Shown: positions 13,958 to 21,823 of the stretch, piece by piece
How the letters are laid out: every line of letters starts with the position of its first letter
Numbering within the stretch: position 1 is the stretch's first letter
NCBI GenBank assembly: GCA_002742845.1
Contig: DLUH01000001.1
Location: 124,001 to 188,000 of the forward strand
DNA: 64,000 bases
From: Sulfurovum sp. UBA12169
GTDB lineage: Bacteria; Campylobacterota; Campylobacteria; Campylobacterales; Sulfurovaceae
Direction of reading: 5' to 3'
Translations under genes and position numbers: made by a program
The notes under the pieces: generated by a model
What the model was told of the DNA's origin: nothing
Databases searched by the model: none
Seen by the model: only the letters and a program-made list of their open reading frames with translations

Positions 13958-14641
13958 TTATCGGGTAACAATAGACACATAACCTGCCTGTCTGATATGA
14001 AGGTATCTGCTGTGAATGGCTACAATATCGCCATCAAGTTCAAGCAGGTTGTACTCATATTCAAGGTCTATCCGCATCTCTTTTTTTACTTCGCCATAAA
14101 AACTTCCCAGTTTTTTGATGAATTTAAAAGGTGTAAAAATAAAAAAACGTTTAGAACTTAGCAGCATAAACGGTGTCATTATGAGATGAACAGGCAAAAG
14201 AAAAATAACAGCAAGCAGATATTTCAAAAGACCTTTTTCCAGAATGCCAAAACGCAGTGTCTCAGAAAGAAAGATGTGCTGAAGATCACCCATATTTCCG
14301 GCGGAAAAAAGAAAAAGTTCATCGTTGAGTGTAAAGATTTGATGCTTCTCAATTTTAGGCTTTTTGCCATCTGCAAGCAGCTCCAGGACTGTCTGGATTT
14401 TTGGTGTACGGTGCAGTTTGGCAACAACATTGAAAGAGCCTATGGGATTAAGGATAAAGACGGGCAAATGATTTAAAGAGTGAAGCTTTTTGAGTACTCT
14501 TCGGATCGTTCCGTCGCCTCCGTTGATAATGATATAAGCATATTGCTCTATGGTGCGGCAATTTGCAAGAGAGGATTCTTGTATGGATGTGATTTCAAGA
14601 GCAGGGTGATAAAGTTTTCCTCCCACCGAAAGAATTTTCAT
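13958..14641 (-). CDS. Diacylglycerol/sphingosine kinase-like protein
   Basis: 227 residues with the catalytic core of the DAGK/YegS/NAD-kinase-like fold: IINGGDGTIRRVL (36-48) is the nucleotide-binding GGDGT motif and LNPIGSFNVVAK (about 63-74) corresponds to the family's P-x-G-T-x-N-D. The latter is altered (SFNVVAK instead of TxNDxAR), so substrate or activity may differ. Full-length lipid kinases have about 300 residues; this one is short at the N-terminus. A hydrophobic segment near 140-160 could tether it to the membrane. Phosphorylation of a lipid is the likely role, substrate unknown. Confidence 0.65.
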   Translation of the reverse strand: MKILSVGGKLYHPALEITSIQESSLANCRTIEQYAYIIINGGDGTIRRVLKKLHSLNHLPVFILNPIGSFNVVAKLHRTPKIQTVLELLADGKKPKIEKHQIFTLNDELFLFSAGNMGDLQHIFLSETLRFGILEKGLLKYLLAVIFLLPVHLIMTPFMLLSSKRFFIFTPFKFIKKLGSFYGEVKKEMRIDLEYEYNLLELDGDIVAIHSRYLHIRQAGYVSIVTR

Positions 14642-14718
14642 AAGTTAACCTTTTGTGATGTTTTGCGAAAATTAGGGCTTGTTTTATTCTCCGCAAACAG
14701 CCGAAATTCTTTGATATT

Positions 14719-14734
14719 GGCTATAATTATAGCC
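14719..14734. promoter_or_regulatory. 16-bp perfect palindrome containing a -10 hexamer
   Basis: GGCTATAATTATAGCC directly abuts the ATG at 14735. It contains TATAAT at 14722-14727, placing the transcription start on or beside the ATG (leaderless). Because the dyad includes the -10 element it could also be an operator for the pqi operon. Confidence 0.45.
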
Positions 14735-15388
14735 ATGATACTTGAAAATGAAGATGCGTTGGATCACTATATTATTTGTCGCAAATGCCATACATTGCAT
14801 GAAGAGATACCTATACGTGACGGCACAAAAGCATGTTGCAGCGAATGCGGAGGAGTATTGTACAAATACGACAGCAGGCTCACAGAACATGGCTTGGCGT
14901 TAAGTGTCAGCGGACTTATTATGTTTGTTTTGGCCAACATTTTTCCTTTAGTTAAGATAGAAATACTCGGACATGAGCAATTTATTACAATTTCAAAAAC
15001 TATTTTAAGCCTTTTTGAGAGCGGTTTTTATCTTGTGGGCCTCATTTGTGCTTTTCTTATTTTTGTCTTTCCTTTGATGATATTTTTGATTTACAGTACT
15101 CTTTTTGTTTTGCTTAAACTAGAAAGAGGAGAAAAAACGATCAAGGAGCTGCTTGTTTTGCTGTCCCGTATTTTGCCATGGAGCATGAGCGATATATTTT
15201 TTGTCAGTATTTTGGTGGCATTGGTTAAGCTTATCGGGTACGCGCAGATACATATAGGGGTTTCTTTTTGGGCGCTGATAGGTTTTGTGGTGCTGGATCT
15301 GTATATCACAAAAAACTTGCACATTTACGAGATATGGATGTTGCGAAAACGTACTTTTTCCAAAGAGAGAAGCAATGATAGAGATTGA
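14735..15388 (+). CDS. pqiA1: PqiA-like membrane protein, first subunit
   Basis: 217 residues from the ATG at 14735; upstream in-frame codons lie in the reading of the divergent gene and are rejected. The N-terminus has the PqiA zinc-ribbon pattern, CRKCH (about 14-18) and CSECGG (about 34-39), then four hydrophobic helices with the family's LANIFPLVKIEILG and LPWSMSDIFFVSILVALVKL motifs. E. coli PqiA has both halves in one chain; here each half is a separate gene. It works in the inner membrane with PqiB and PqiC to move lipids between membranes. Overlaps the next gene by 14 bases. Confidence 0.85.
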   Translation: MILENEDALDHYIICRKCHTLHEEIPIRDGTKACCSECGGVLYKYDSRLTEHGLALSVSGLIMFVLANIFPLVKIEILGHEQFITISKTILSLFESGFYLVGLICAFLIFVFPLMIFLIYSTLFVLLKLERGEKTIKELLVLLSRILPWSMSDIFFVSILVALVKLIGYAQIHIGVSFWALIGFVVLDLYITKNLHIYEIWMLRKRTFSKERSNDRD

Positions 15389-15974
15389 TGAAAAGAAGCT
15401 TATCAGATGTCCGGTTTGTGAAGCGGTCAATATTGACAGAGGAACAAACAGTTCTTGCCGCCGCTGCGGATGCACGATCTATAGGCACCAAAAATTTACG
15501 ACACAAAAAAGCTGGGCATATCTTATAACGGCTATTGTCGCATACATTCCCGCCAATCTTTATCCGATGCTTATTACCAAACAATTCGGATCAGGAGAGA
15601 GCAGCACGATTTTGGGCGGCATTGTAATGCTGTGGGAACACGGTTCGTATCCCATCGCTATGGTGATCTTTGTTGCTTCTATTGTTATTCCTGTTTTAAA
15701 ATTTCTTATTTTAATTTATCTGCTTGTTAGTGTAAAATACCCTTTGGGAAAAGATAAAAAGATCAATAAGCATAAAATGTATTTTTTAACAGAAGCAGTA
15801 GGTCCGTGGTCCATGATCGATGTATTTGTTGTTGCTATACTTGCAGCACTTATACACCTTGCCAATATTCAGATCATCGCCGGAACCGCTGCAACCGCAT
15901 TTGCGCTCTCTGTGTTTTTTACACTTTTGGCTGCCCATGCATTTGATGAACGATTGATTGAAGGAAGAAGTTAA
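15375..15974 (+). CDS. pqiA2: PqiA-like membrane protein, second subunit
   Basis: 199 residues. It repeats the architecture of the preceding gene: CPVCEAVN and CRRCGCTIYRH form the zinc ribbon, followed by four membrane helices with IPANLYPMLI and VGPWSMIDVFVVAILAALIHL. The pair therefore equals the N- and C-terminal halves of a canonical PqiA. The ATG at 15375 is preceded by AGAGAGAAG and lies inside the end of the first gene, so the two are translationally coupled and presumably form a heterodimer. It is followed after 57 bases by pqiB. Confidence 0.85.
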   Translation: MIEIDEKKLIRCPVCEAVNIDRGTNSSCRRCGCTIYRHQKFTTQKSWAYLITAIVAYIPANLYPMLITKQFGSGESSTILGGIVMLWEHGSYPIAMVIFVASIVIPVLKFLILIYLLVSVKYPLGKDKKINKHKMYFLTEAVGPWSMIDVFVVAILAALIHLANIQIIAGTAATAFALSVFFTLLAAHAFDERLIEGRS

Positions 15975-16031
15975 GTGCATAGAATGATAGTGCCGGAATT
16001 TGGAGTCAAAAGAATAAAGGAAAAAAGATAG

Positions 16032-17669
16032 ATGCCAAAACAGATACCCGTAATAGAAGAGTCAACAAAATTTAATTTTATCACCTCCATATGGATTGTT
16101 CCATTTGTTGCATTGCTTATAGCCGGCTGGCTGGCATTTCAATATTTTGCTCAACTGGGTCCGGAGATTAGGATTATTTTTCCTAAAAATGAAGGTTTGC
16201 AAGCCGGACAAAGTCAAATAAAATACAGAGATGTGCCAATAGGCACCGTAAAGAAGATCGAATTGCAAGAAGATGGGGACGGAGTAGTTGTTGTTGCAAG
16301 AATGGATAAAAATATTAAAAAATATCTTGATGGCGATACAAAATTTTGGATTGTAAAGCCAGAAGTGGGTTTAGGAGGAGTAAGCGGACTAGACACTTTG
16401 ATTTCCGGGACTTATATCAAAATGCATAGAGGCAAAGAGGCAACAACAAAAAGGAGATTCAAAGATAAATTTGAAGGACTTAGCCGTGCCTACAAACAAA
16501 CAGGTGAAGGAGAATTTTTTCAACTCAATGCCCCCTTTTCGTATAATATAACCAAGGGTACTCCGGTTTATTTTAAAAATATTGAAGTGGGCCAAGTGGA
16601 GCATGTGACTATTGCGCTTGATGGCAATTCAATTGATTTTGTTGTTTTTATTGAAAATCAATACGCCGCTTATGTGCATGAAGATTCAAAATTCTGGGTG
16701 ATGAGTGCTTTTGATGTAGATTTTTCCAATGGAAGACTGGACGTCAATATCGCTCCGGTAACCCACTTGATTCATGGAGGCATTGCTTTTTCTTCCATGG
16801 GAAAAAATACAGAAGACAAAGTAAGGGATAAGTTTATTTTTCCTCTTTATAAAAATTACAGTATGGCCCAAAACAAGACGGGAAAGGGCGGTAAATCACG
16901 CAATATGTTTAAAATTTTTGTTGAAAAATCCATTGCCAAGCTGAAAGCAAATGCTTCGGTTCGTTATGACGGTTTTGATGTGGGGGAGGTCAAAGAGGTA
17001 AAGACATCTTACGACGCCCAAACGCACAAGATGACCGGAAGTGTTTTGCTGCAGATTGATACTTCGTTTTTTGAAGACGAAAAAGATCAAAATCTTTCAG
17101 GAAAGAACAATTTTTATAAGGCAGTAGAAGAGGGTTTGCGTGCAAAAATTACATCGTCAGATCCGTTGACGGGAATGCTTTATGTGGATTTGATTTTTGA
17201 AAAAAATGCGACCAATCAAAAAATAATACAAAAAGAGCATTATGCGGTATTGCCTACGGTAGAGCCTGATGATTCAGACATCATAGGTTCGGTGCAAAAT
17301 GTATTGGCAAAACTTAATGCTTTGCCGTTAGAAAAATTGCTTACATCAGTTAACAATGTTGTTGATGATAATGCTGAGCCTTTACATCAAGTGATGGTTG
17401 ATCTTCAAAAAACGGTAAGCAATCTCAATGCGATGACAGACCAAAAATCGTTCAAAGCAATGCCTGATGAACTCACACAAACAATGCAAGAACTCACCAG
17501 AACCCTTAAGGCTACCAGACAGCTGGTGAAGGGATACGATAAGGATTCACTGCTAACGCAGCAGATCGCACAGACGTTGAAAGTGGTAGCGGAAACATCT
17601 AAAGAGATGCAAGAGTTTATAAGAATGCTAAACAGAAAGCCTACCTCAATGATATTTGGAGACAAATAA
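16032..17669 (+). CDS. pqiB: PqiB-like MCE-domain transport protein
   Basis: 545 residues: a short cytoplasmic start, one membrane helix (about 17-37), then three MCE domains, recognisable at IRIIFPKNEGLQAGQSQIKYRDVPIGTV (about 45), SYNITKGTPVYFKNIEVGQV (about 165) and AKLKANASVRYDGFDVGEV (about 300). A helical C-terminal region (about 420-545, VQNVLAKLNALPLEKLL onward) would form the needle that spans the periplasm in PqiB. The count of three MCE domains fits PqiB rather than MlaD (one) or YebT (seven). AAGGAAAAAAG precedes the ATG. The stop codon overlaps the ATG of pqiC by one base. Confidence 0.9.
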   Translation: MPKQIPVIEESTKFNFITSIWIVPFVALLIAGWLAFQYFAQLGPEIRIIFPKNEGLQAGQSQIKYRDVPIGTVKKIELQEDGDGVVVVARMDKNIKKYLDGDTKFWIVKPEVGLGGVSGLDTLISGTYIKMHRGKEATTKRRFKDKFEGLSRAYKQTGEGEFFQLNAPFSYNITKGTPVYFKNIEVGQVEHVTIALDGNSIDFVVFIENQYAAYVHEDSKFWVMSAFDVDFSNGRLDVNIAPVTHLIHGGIAFSSMGKNTEDKVRDKFIFPLYKNYSMAQNKTGKGGKSRNMFKIFVEKSIAKLKANASVRYDGFDVGEVKEVKTSYDAQTHKMTGSVLLQIDTSFFEDEKDQNLSGKNNFYKAVEEGLRAKITSSDPLTGMLYVDLIFEKNATNQKIIQKEHYAVLPTVEPDDSDIIGSVQNVLAKLNALPLEKLLTSVNNVVDDNAEPLHQVMVDLQKTVSNLNAMTDQKSFKAMPDELTQTMQELTRTLKATRQLVKGYDKDSLLTQQIAQTLKVVAETSKEMQEFIRMLNRKPTSMIFGDK

Positions 17670-18244
17670 TGAAAGAAATAGTTATAAAAAGATCAGTATG
17701 GTTTGCGGTGATACTAATGATGATGCATGGATGTGTGACAACGGGCAGTTATTATGTTCTCTCAACGGTACCCTCACCTGCAGCAACGTATATGCAAAAC
17801 AAAAAAACAATAGGTATTGAAAAGATAAGTGTTCCCAAATATCTTTTTAAAAGAGAGATAGCGATAGCCAAATCAAACAGTGAAGTGGTTTTTTTGAACG
17901 ACGGCACATGGGCAGAGGATATGAATGAAGGTTTGACACATCGGCTTATCGGTTTCATCCAAAAAAAGTTTCACCAGCCTCAAGTTTACGCCTATCCATG
18001 GGGGGTAGATACGCAGCCAAACATTAAAGTACGGGTACAAATTACACGCTATATCGCGCAAGGGAATTTTGTATACCTTGATGCCAATTGGCACATTGAA
18101 GATTTGCAAACACACAAAAGTGATGCGCAATTGTTTAGTGTTAGCGTCCCGACAAAACATGATACTAAAAATATAGTAGATGCGATGGATAAAGCATTTG
18201 GAAAACTTGAAGAGGATATTGCAAAGGGTATTCATCGCTTTTAA
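17669..18244 (+). CDS. pqiC: PqiC-like outer-membrane lipoprotein
   Basis: 191 residues with a lipoprotein signal: a hydrophobic helix then MMMHGC, Cys22 being the lipidated residue. The mature part fits the ABC-transport auxiliary lipoprotein family (PqiC/YmbA): YYVLSTVPSP near the start, IGIEKISVPKYLFKREIAIA and a C-terminal helical end. In E. coli PqiC sits in the outer membrane and docks to the PqiB needle. The TAATG junction with pqiB shows coupled translation. A short GC hairpin (CCCGC-T-GCGGG, near 18284-18294) after the stop may terminate the operon. Confidence 0.84.
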   Translation: MKEIVIKRSVWFAVILMMMHGCVTTGSYYVLSTVPSPAATYMQNKKTIGIEKISVPKYLFKREIAIAKSNSEVVFLNDGTWAEDMNEGLTHRLIGFIQKKFHQPQVYAYPWGVDTQPNIKVRVQITRYIAQGNFVYLDANWHIEDLQTHKSDAQLFSVSVPTKHDTKNIVDAMDKAFGKLEEDIAKGIHRF

Positions 18245-18373
18245 TTTTTTAATATCCGATAAATAAAAAACTATATTTATCGACCCCGCTGCGGGATCTC
18301 TGTCGTGGGTAAAGAATAAATTTTATAGTTATGTTACAATAACGTCCGTATGGAATTTAAATGAAGGAATTAA

Positions 18374-19444
18374 ATGTCGCTTTTAAATCTATTCAAAATT
18401 ATTTGTTTATCTTTTTTTGTATTGACTGTTGCGGCACCGGGTGCAAATAAGGATTTTAAAATATATGAGATAGAGTCCGGACAGGTGCTTTATGAGTTGA
18501 GCGGGGGCGGACAGCTTACCCGGGAGACAAATCTTACTGTTTCTGGAAAAGCTCGTTTGCGTTTTAAAGAGTGGGGGGCTGTTGCGCTGGTTGAGGAGAG
18601 AGGCGCTGTAACGGCGGCTGGAGCGATCAGAGAGAAGCAGGCTTTTCGCAGTTTGGTCAAGCAGGAAAAAGATACAACACTTCACGCCTATTATAAAACT
18701 GAAAAAGTTTTGGAACGAAAAAGCAGCAGTAAATACAGTGTCCACGGAGAGGCCCAAATTCGAAATTTGAAAAAAACCGGAACAATGGAAATAGCCGGTT
18801 TGTCATGTGATGTATGGGAGGGGCCGGGAATAAAAAAGTGTCTTTACGAAGGAGTGCCCCTTTTGCTTGAAATCCGACTTCACGGTATTGCATATACCAA
18901 AAAAGCTTCCGATGTAAATTTTGATATTAATGTTTCAGATGACAAATGTACGGTGCCGGATTTTTCCATAGAAGAATTTGGTCTTATCAGAGGGATTGGT
19001 ATGACAAAAAACAAACGCAAACCTAAAGAGGTTATTGAGATATTTAAAGATATATTAAAGGGTAATTTTGTGGTCAGCGGGATGGATGTAAACGATACAA
19101 ATCAAAGCAGTGATAAGACAAAAATAGAATTTCTCAATCGTGTGGGGCAAAGTATGCATGAAAATCAAAAAGAACGTTTGCCTCAATTACTTCTTAGTTT
19201 AGAAAAAAGCAGAGAATGCATACAGCGTGTCGAGAGCCTCAGGGAGGCTAACGAATGTATCAGGGAACTTAGAGCTATTAAAAAAGAAATGGGAGAAAAA
19301 ATGCCTTTTATCTATTTTTGGAATGATAAGGAAGAAAATGCCCACCTTGAGAGAATGGATAAAGAGATTTCAAACTTAAAATCGAGGATGTCATGCATTA
19401 GTCGCGCACAAAATATCACAGAACTTTCTGCATGTATGAAATAG
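18374..19444 (+). CDS. Secreted protein with paired CX12C motifs, unknown function
   Basis: 356 residues with a signal peptide (about 1-22, cleaved near VAAPG). I do not recognise a family. The N-terminal two thirds look beta-rich (DFKIYEIESGQVLYELSGGG, repeated short strands) with a Cys pair CDVWEGPGIKKC. The C-terminal 100 residues are helical and contain two similar motifs, C-I-Q-R-V-E-S-L-R-E-A-N-E-C and C-I-S-R-A-Q-N-I-T-E-L-S-A-C, each CX12C with matching Ile, Arg and Leu/Ile positions. Such pairs could staple a helical hairpin by disulfides in the periplasm. The following radical SAM gene starts four bases after the stop codon, so the two are probably co-translated. Confidence 0.68.
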   Translation: MSLLNLFKIICLSFFVLTVAAPGANKDFKIYEIESGQVLYELSGGGQLTRETNLTVSGKARLRFKEWGAVALVEERGAVTAAGAIREKQAFRSLVKQEKDTTLHAYYKTEKVLERKSSSKYSVHGEAQIRNLKKTGTMEIAGLSCDVWEGPGIKKCLYEGVPLLLEIRLHGIAYTKKASDVNFDINVSDDKCTVPDFSIEEFGLIRGIGMTKNKRKPKEVIEIFKDILKGNFVVSGMDVNDTNQSSDKTKIEFLNRVGQSMHENQKERLPQLLLSLEKSRECIQRVESLREANECIRELRAIKKEMGEKMPFIYFWNDKEENAHLERMDKEISNLKSRMSCISRAQNITELSACMK

Positions 19445-19448
19445 TCTT

Positions 19449-20333
19449 GTGAAATTTTATCGTATTTATATAGAACTTACTAATGTGTGTGGTTTGCATT
19501 GCAGTTTTTGTCCTACGAAAAATTTGCCTTCAAAACACATGGATCTCATTTTCTTTGAATCCATCATAGAGCAGGCAAAAGCTTACACAAAAGAGATAGC
19601 CTGTCACGTGGTGGGTGATCCGTTGACACTCTCAAATCTTTATGACTATCTGGAAATTATCCATAAGCATGGCCTCAAAGCGATACTTACGACCAGCGGA
19701 TATTTTCTTAAAAAGCATACATACAATACACTTTTCCATCCGTGCGTAAAGCAGATCAATCTATCGCTTAACAGTTTCAATAAAAATGATACAGCCCTGA
19801 CATTTGATCAGTATATTGCTCCCATCTTGGATCTATGCGAGGCAAAGCTCAAAAGAACAGAGGAGCTGTTTATCAATCTTCGAATATGGAATCTCGATGA
19901 GGCGATGAGTGAGCGCAATTTTAATCAAATGCTTTTTGGGGCTTTTTCTGAACATTTCAATTTTACACTTGATTTGGATGCTGTCTGTCGGGAGCGCCCC
20001 AAATCAATTCGTTTGGCCCCCAAGATACGTTTGCATTTTGATACCTATTTTGAGTGGCCCTCTTTGAAGAATCAAAACTATGGAGACGGAACCTGCCAGG
20101 GCCTGCAGTCTCATATCGCTATCCTGGCCGGCGGAAAAGTGGTGCCATGCTGTCTTGACTGTGACGGAGTTATGGAGCTGGGAGATCTGCATAAACAGAG
20201 TTTGAAAGAGATAGTCAATTCCTCTCGGGCTTTGGAGATAGCTGCAGGCTTCAAGGAGAATAGGGCAACAGAAGAATTGTGTCAAAAATGCAGTTACAAA
20301 AAAAGGTTTGAATCTAAAGTATCATTTTTATAA
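19449..20333 (+). CDS. Radical SAM/SPASM-domain enzyme
   Basis: 294 residues starting with GTG at 19449, four bases after the upstream stop; no separate ribosome site, consistent with coupling. The radical SAM cluster motif is Cys14-x3-Cys18-x2-Cys21 (TNVCGLHCSFCPTKN). The C-terminal region holds further cysteines typical of a SPASM/twitch auxiliary [4Fe-4S] cluster: GTCQGLQSHIAILAGGKVVPCCLDCDG and EELCQKCSYKKRFE. SPASM enzymes commonly modify peptides or act on small molecules such as in cofactor formation. Substrate unknown; the upstream secreted cysteine protein is a possible partner but would have to be modified before export. Confidence 0.83.
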   Translation: MKFYRIYIELTNVCGLHCSFCPTKNLPSKHMDLIFFESIIEQAKAYTKEIACHVVGDPLTLSNLYDYLEIIHKHGLKAILTTSGYFLKKHTYNTLFHPCVKQINLSLNSFNKNDTALTFDQYIAPILDLCEAKLKRTEELFINLRIWNLDEAMSERNFNQMLFGAFSEHFNFTLDLDAVCRERPKSIRLAPKIRLHFDTYFEWPSLKNQNYGDGTCQGLQSHIAILAGGKVVPCCLDCDGVMELGDLHKQSLKEIVNSSRALEIAAGFKENRATEELCQKCSYKKRFESKVSFL

Positions 20334-20373
20334 AAACCTTTGCTCCGAAAAAGAGATCGCTTCTGCCACTCTG

Positions 20374-20407
20374 CCTTCTTCAAAAATTTTTCTTGTCAAG
20401 AAGAAGG
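20374..20407. terminator. Hairpin between convergent genes
   Basis: CCTTCTTC (20374-20381) and GAAGAAGG (20400-20407) form an 8-bp stem. Alternatively TTCTTGTCAAGAA forms a smaller one followed on the minus strand by AAATTTTT. It lies between the radical SAM gene and the convergent YSC84 gene. Confidence 0.4.
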
Positions 20408-20419
20408 TCTTTGGAGGTA

Positions 20420-20968
20420 TTAATGGGGAACGATTCTGGTAAATTTCGTTCCTTCGAGTGTAAGATTGTACATGAGTCCTTTTTGGTTAAACACGAATGC
20501 AACGATAGGCTTTTCAAAACTAATAGAACTTACATCTTTGCCTGCTCCCCAATCTGCAACAGCAATGGATCCATCAACTCCGGCTTCCCATCCGTTGCTT
20601 TTGATAAAATTGTTTAGTGCGCCCTGCGTTACAAAGACGATGATGTAAGAAGTTTTTTGTACTCCAAGCTGAAAACCGACAGAACCTGAAGCTATATTAT
20701 AATAGTATTTTGATCTGCCATTTACGCGCAACACTCCCTCTCCATATTCGGCACCCACGACAAATCCGCCTTTGTAGACGCCTGGGAAAACAAGATAGCC
20801 TTTAGATTGAGCCAAAAACCTTTCGCCGCCTTTTACCTTCTGCGTAAATTGTCTGATTGCTTCATTGGCTTTAGCATCTATCACAGAAGCCGGCTCAGCC
20901 ATCCCAAAACCGCTCAATAGAACCAATACCGCCATTAGTAACATCGGTTTGAATTGATTAAATCTCAT
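20420..20968 (-). CDS. YSC84/SYLF-domain lipid-binding protein, exported
   Basis: 182 residues with a signal peptide (about 1-24, FGMAEPAS). The mature protein is the SYLF/Ysc84 domain: a helix (IDAKANEAIRQFTQ), ERFLAQSKGYLVFPGVYKGGFVVGAEYGEGVLRVNGRSKYYYNIASGSVGFQLGVQ, then the Val-Val-rich strand IIVFVTQGALNNFI. Bacterial members are secreted proteins that bind phospholipids and in eukaryotes actin. Length and order are complete. The function in bacteria is mostly unknown; envelope maintenance is a reasonable guess. Confidence 0.83.
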   Translation of the reverse strand: MRFNQFKPMLLMAVLVLLSGFGMAEPASVIDAKANEAIRQFTQKVKGGERFLAQSKGYLVFPGVYKGGFVVGAEYGEGVLRVNGRSKYYYNIASGSVGFQLGVQKTSYIIVFVTQGALNNFIKSNGWEAGVDGSIAVADWGAGKDVSSISFEKPIVAFVFNQKGLMYNLTLEGTKFTRIVPH

Positions 20969-21060
20969 ACTCTCGCCTTTTTATTAATTTTTTTTATTAT
21001 AGCAAAGAAAGATGAATGAACTGTGTATAAGCTAAAGGGATGAGGCTAAAAAATTTTTCT

Positions 21061-21122
21061 GTCATCCCGAACTTGATTCGGGGGTCAAGATAATGAAATT
21101 TTCGTCATTGCAGACTTGACCC
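21061..21122. repeat. Double-hairpin intergenic repeat
   Basis: CCCGAA-CTTGA-TTCGGG forms a first small hairpin, overlapping a larger one whose arms are GGGTCAAG (21082-21089) and CTTGACCC (21115-21122). The start GTCATCCCGAACTTGATTCG belongs to a type of dispersed bacterial repeat I have seen in many genomes. It lies in the 202-bp gap between the YSC84 and adk genes, both on the minus strand. Confidence 0.5.
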
Positions 21123-21170
21123 TTATCTAGTCTATGATTTAATCAGGACTTTAACTCCAAAAAAGAAAAG

Positions 21171-21758
21171 TTAAATTTTGCTTTGGACAAATGCATCCAT
21201 ATCGTCAACAATGACTTCAAGTGTTCTTTCGCCGTCAATAACTTTGAGTAAATTTTTCTCTGTGTAGAAAGCTTGAATTTGTGCCAAGGGATCTGTATAG
21301 ATTTTCATTCTATCATAAAAAACTTCTACGCTGTCATCGCTTCTTACAACCTCAGCTTCAGCAGCACGTCCGAGGATTCTTTCTTTGGCAATCTCTTCGC
21401 TTACCCTTACTTCTATAACAGAACTAAGTTCTATTTCATGGTTTCCGGCAAGAATTTCATCCAGTGCCGTCATCTGCTCCACGCTTCTAGGATATCCATC
21501 AATAAGTACCACATCAACGGGTGCATTGTTGATCGCTGAGATGATGGTGTCGATAATGATATTGAGCGGCACCAAAGCACCTTTGGAAATAAAGCCTTCA
21601 ATAGTCTTGCCGAGTTCGCTTCCGCTGGCTACTTCTTCCCTGAGCATGTCACCGGTTGAATAGTGTACGATTTTATCTGTATGTTTTTTGGCAATGATGC
21701 TGGCGTCTGTTGTCTTGCCCGAACCGGGAGCTCCGATGATGAGAAATAGTTTTTTCAT
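21171..21758 (-). CDS. adk: Adenylate kinase
   Basis: 195 residues from the ATG at 21758, preceded by AAAGGA; an upstream frame to 21812 lacks a ribosome site. Catalyses ATP + AMP to 2 ADP. The P-loop is IIGAPGSGKTTDAS, then the AMP-binding YSTGDMLREEVASGSELG, DGYPRSVEQM and the core RILGRAAEA with a short LID (no Cys4 zinc site). Short-LID adenylate kinases of about 190 residues are normal for Campylobacterota. It is followed upstream by aspS on the same strand with a gap of about 65 bases. Confidence 0.93.
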   Translation of the reverse strand: MKKLFLIIGAPGSGKTTDASIIAKKHTDKIVHYSTGDMLREEVASGSELGKTIEGFISKGALVPLNIIIDTIISAINNAPVDVVLIDGYPRSVEQMTALDEILAGNHEIELSSVIEVRVSEEIAKERILGRAAEAEVVRSDDSVEVFYDRMKIYTDPLAQIQAFYTEKNLLKVIDGERTLEVIVDDMDAFVQSKI

Positions 21759-21823
21759 AATATAATCCTTTCTGGTAAAATTGTATCTTTTGTGATTTTG
21801 AAACGGAGCCAAAATCTATAGTT

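Noticed and set aside
14480-14734. 85-codon N-terminal extension of the first pqiA gene
   Set aside because: It is antisense to the diacylglycerol-kinase-like gene and crosses the promoter palindrome; PqiA starts at the zinc ribbon.
18283-18312. GC hairpin after pqiC as a REP
   Set aside because: Short CCCGC/GCGGG stem only; it does not match the CTCGT-CCCA style of the REPs and is better seen as a possible terminator.
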